A DNA stretch of 44,681 nucleotides from Gammaproteobacteria bacterium (GTDB lineage: Bacteria; Pseudomonadota; Gammaproteobacteria; SG8-11): NCBI GenBank assembly GCA_030610155.1, contig JAUWSG010000006.1, forward strand, positions 1-44,681, written 5' to 3'. Shown piece after piece: positions 44,204-44,681 of the stretch (within the stretch, counting starts at the first letter, position 1; the number at the start of each line of letters is the position of its first letter). Both the position numbers and the translations under genes were made by a program. The notes below the pieces were generated by a model that saw only the letters and a program-made list of their open reading frames with translations, was not told the DNA's origin and did no database searches.

Positions 44204-44455
44204 ATGGTATCAATTCGTTTAACCCGTGGTGGCGCTAAAAAGCGACCTTTTTATCATATCGTGGTAACAGACAGTCGTAATCGTCGAGATGGCCGGTTTA
44301 TTGAGCGTCTCGGATTCTTCAATCCATCGGCGTGTGGTAAAGAAGTGAGGCTGAATCTTAACCAGGATCGAATTGATCACTGGGTTTCAAAAGGGGCTAA
44401 AGCCTCTGAGCGTGTTGCAAGCCTGATCAAACAGCAATCAAAAAGCGCTGCTTGA
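44204..44455 (+). CDS. rpsP: 30S ribosomal protein S16
   Basis: S16 is a small-subunit assembly protein. The 83-aa sequence starts [34 protein letters not shown], the standard S16 start, and has the usual length. A GAGGAT site (44189-44194) precedes the ATG. It heads the rpsP-rimM unit. Confidence 0.98.
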   Translation: MVSIRLTRGGAKKRPFYHIVVTDSRNRRDGRFIERLGFFNPSACGKEVRLNLNQDRIDHWVSKGAKASERVASLIKQQSKSAA

Positions 44456-44520
44456 TAGCAGTTGGTCTGCCTGGCTTATGGCTGTTCAGATTAGCTATTG
44501 GGGCAGGATGAGGCTGAAGC

Positions 44521-44681
44521 ATGAGTGAACAGCCCGGGCAATGGATTCATTTGGGTCGTATATCGGGTGTGTATGGACTCAAGGGTTGGGTTCGGGTGTA
44601 TTCATATACCGAACCAAGAGAAAATATACTTAATTATTCACCTTGTTACCTGAAGCTCAATGGAAAGTGGGTAGAAAGGGC
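44521..44681 (+). CDS. rimM: Ribosome maturation factor RimM, N-terminal part
   Basis: RimM helps mature the 30S head around S19. The frame starts MSEQPGQWIHLGRISGVYGL and continues KGWVRVYSYTEPRENILNY, typical for RimM, and runs off the right edge after about 53 codons. The start lies 65 bases after rpsP. trmD and rplS are expected next. Confidence 0.95.
   Translation, partial: MSEQPGQWIHLGRISGVYGLKGWVRVYSYTEPRENILNYSPCYLKLNGKWVER

Overview
The window looks like the chromosome of a sulfur-oxidising gammaproteobacterium. Two things point there: a periplasmic Sox thiosulfate-oxidation cluster (soxXYZA plus soxB) with sulfur-carrier genes nearby (tusA and a DsrE2-type gene), and several gene neighbourhoods familiar from E. 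coli and relatives: pepA/valS, lptFG, pcnB-folK-panBCD, yfjD-ypjD-ffh-rpsP-rimM and tdh/kbl. The genus cannot be named from the sequence alone. No phage, IS transposase, CRISPR array or rRNA gene was seen.

Layout. 1-1315: threonine catabolism (tdh then kbl, cut by the left edge). 1441-8453: a MoxR-DUF58-DUF4381-BatA-BatB/C-BatD operon, tightly packed with overlapping genes. 8599-13866: valS, an unrecognised 180-aa gene where holC often lies, and pepA. 14118-16279: lptF-lptG, divergent from pepA. 16368-20493: sox genes on the minus strand in the order X-Y-Z-A, a strong terminator, then B. 20908-22431: a BepA-like M48 protease. 22762-23591: tusA and a dsrE2-like gene interrupted by one in-frame TGA. 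23672-25796: a FadL-family outer-membrane protein and a small PilZ protein. 25857-25932: tRNA-Glu(CTC). 26153-31058: pcnB, which lacks a standard start codon, then folK, a deoxynucleoside kinase, panB, panC and panD. 31252-35259: a DAHP-synthase-like gene followed by ppc. 35426-39029: the two agmatine-to-putrescine enzymes (aguB, aguA) separated by a YbaK-type deacylase and an exported intradiol dioxygenase. 39065-41321: CorC/YfjD-type and YpjD membrane proteins. 41708-42472: a metallo-beta-lactamase-fold phosphodiesterase. 42680-44681: ffh, rpsP and rimM (cut by the right edge).

How the genes fit together. SoxAX would load thiosulfate onto the C-terminal cysteine of SoxY in SoxYZ, and SoxB would hydrolyse off sulfate. 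No soxCD is present here, so the remaining sulfane sulfur would have to go elsewhere; in related organisms it goes to sulfur globules and then to cytoplasmic carriers such as TusA and DsrE. The genes for such carriers lie two kilobases away. The Bat operon encodes a membrane-anchored VWA/TPR system with its AAA+ ATPase. The rest is mainly housekeeping metabolism: pantothenate, folate, aromatic amino acids, polyamines, LPS transport, SRP and ribosome.

Intergenic DNA is rich in small repeats: a 30-nt hairpin element, a purine-rich AAGCAGGGGAAAGG element, CCACGGAGG-type inverted repeats, a GTAGGTTGG-type inverted repeat, and an ATTCCGGC-type inverted repeat nested inside another. The most unusual observations are the in-frame TGA in dsrE2, the start of pcnB at a non-standard codon, the dispersed 30-nt hairpin, and the divergent DAHP synthase next to ppc.
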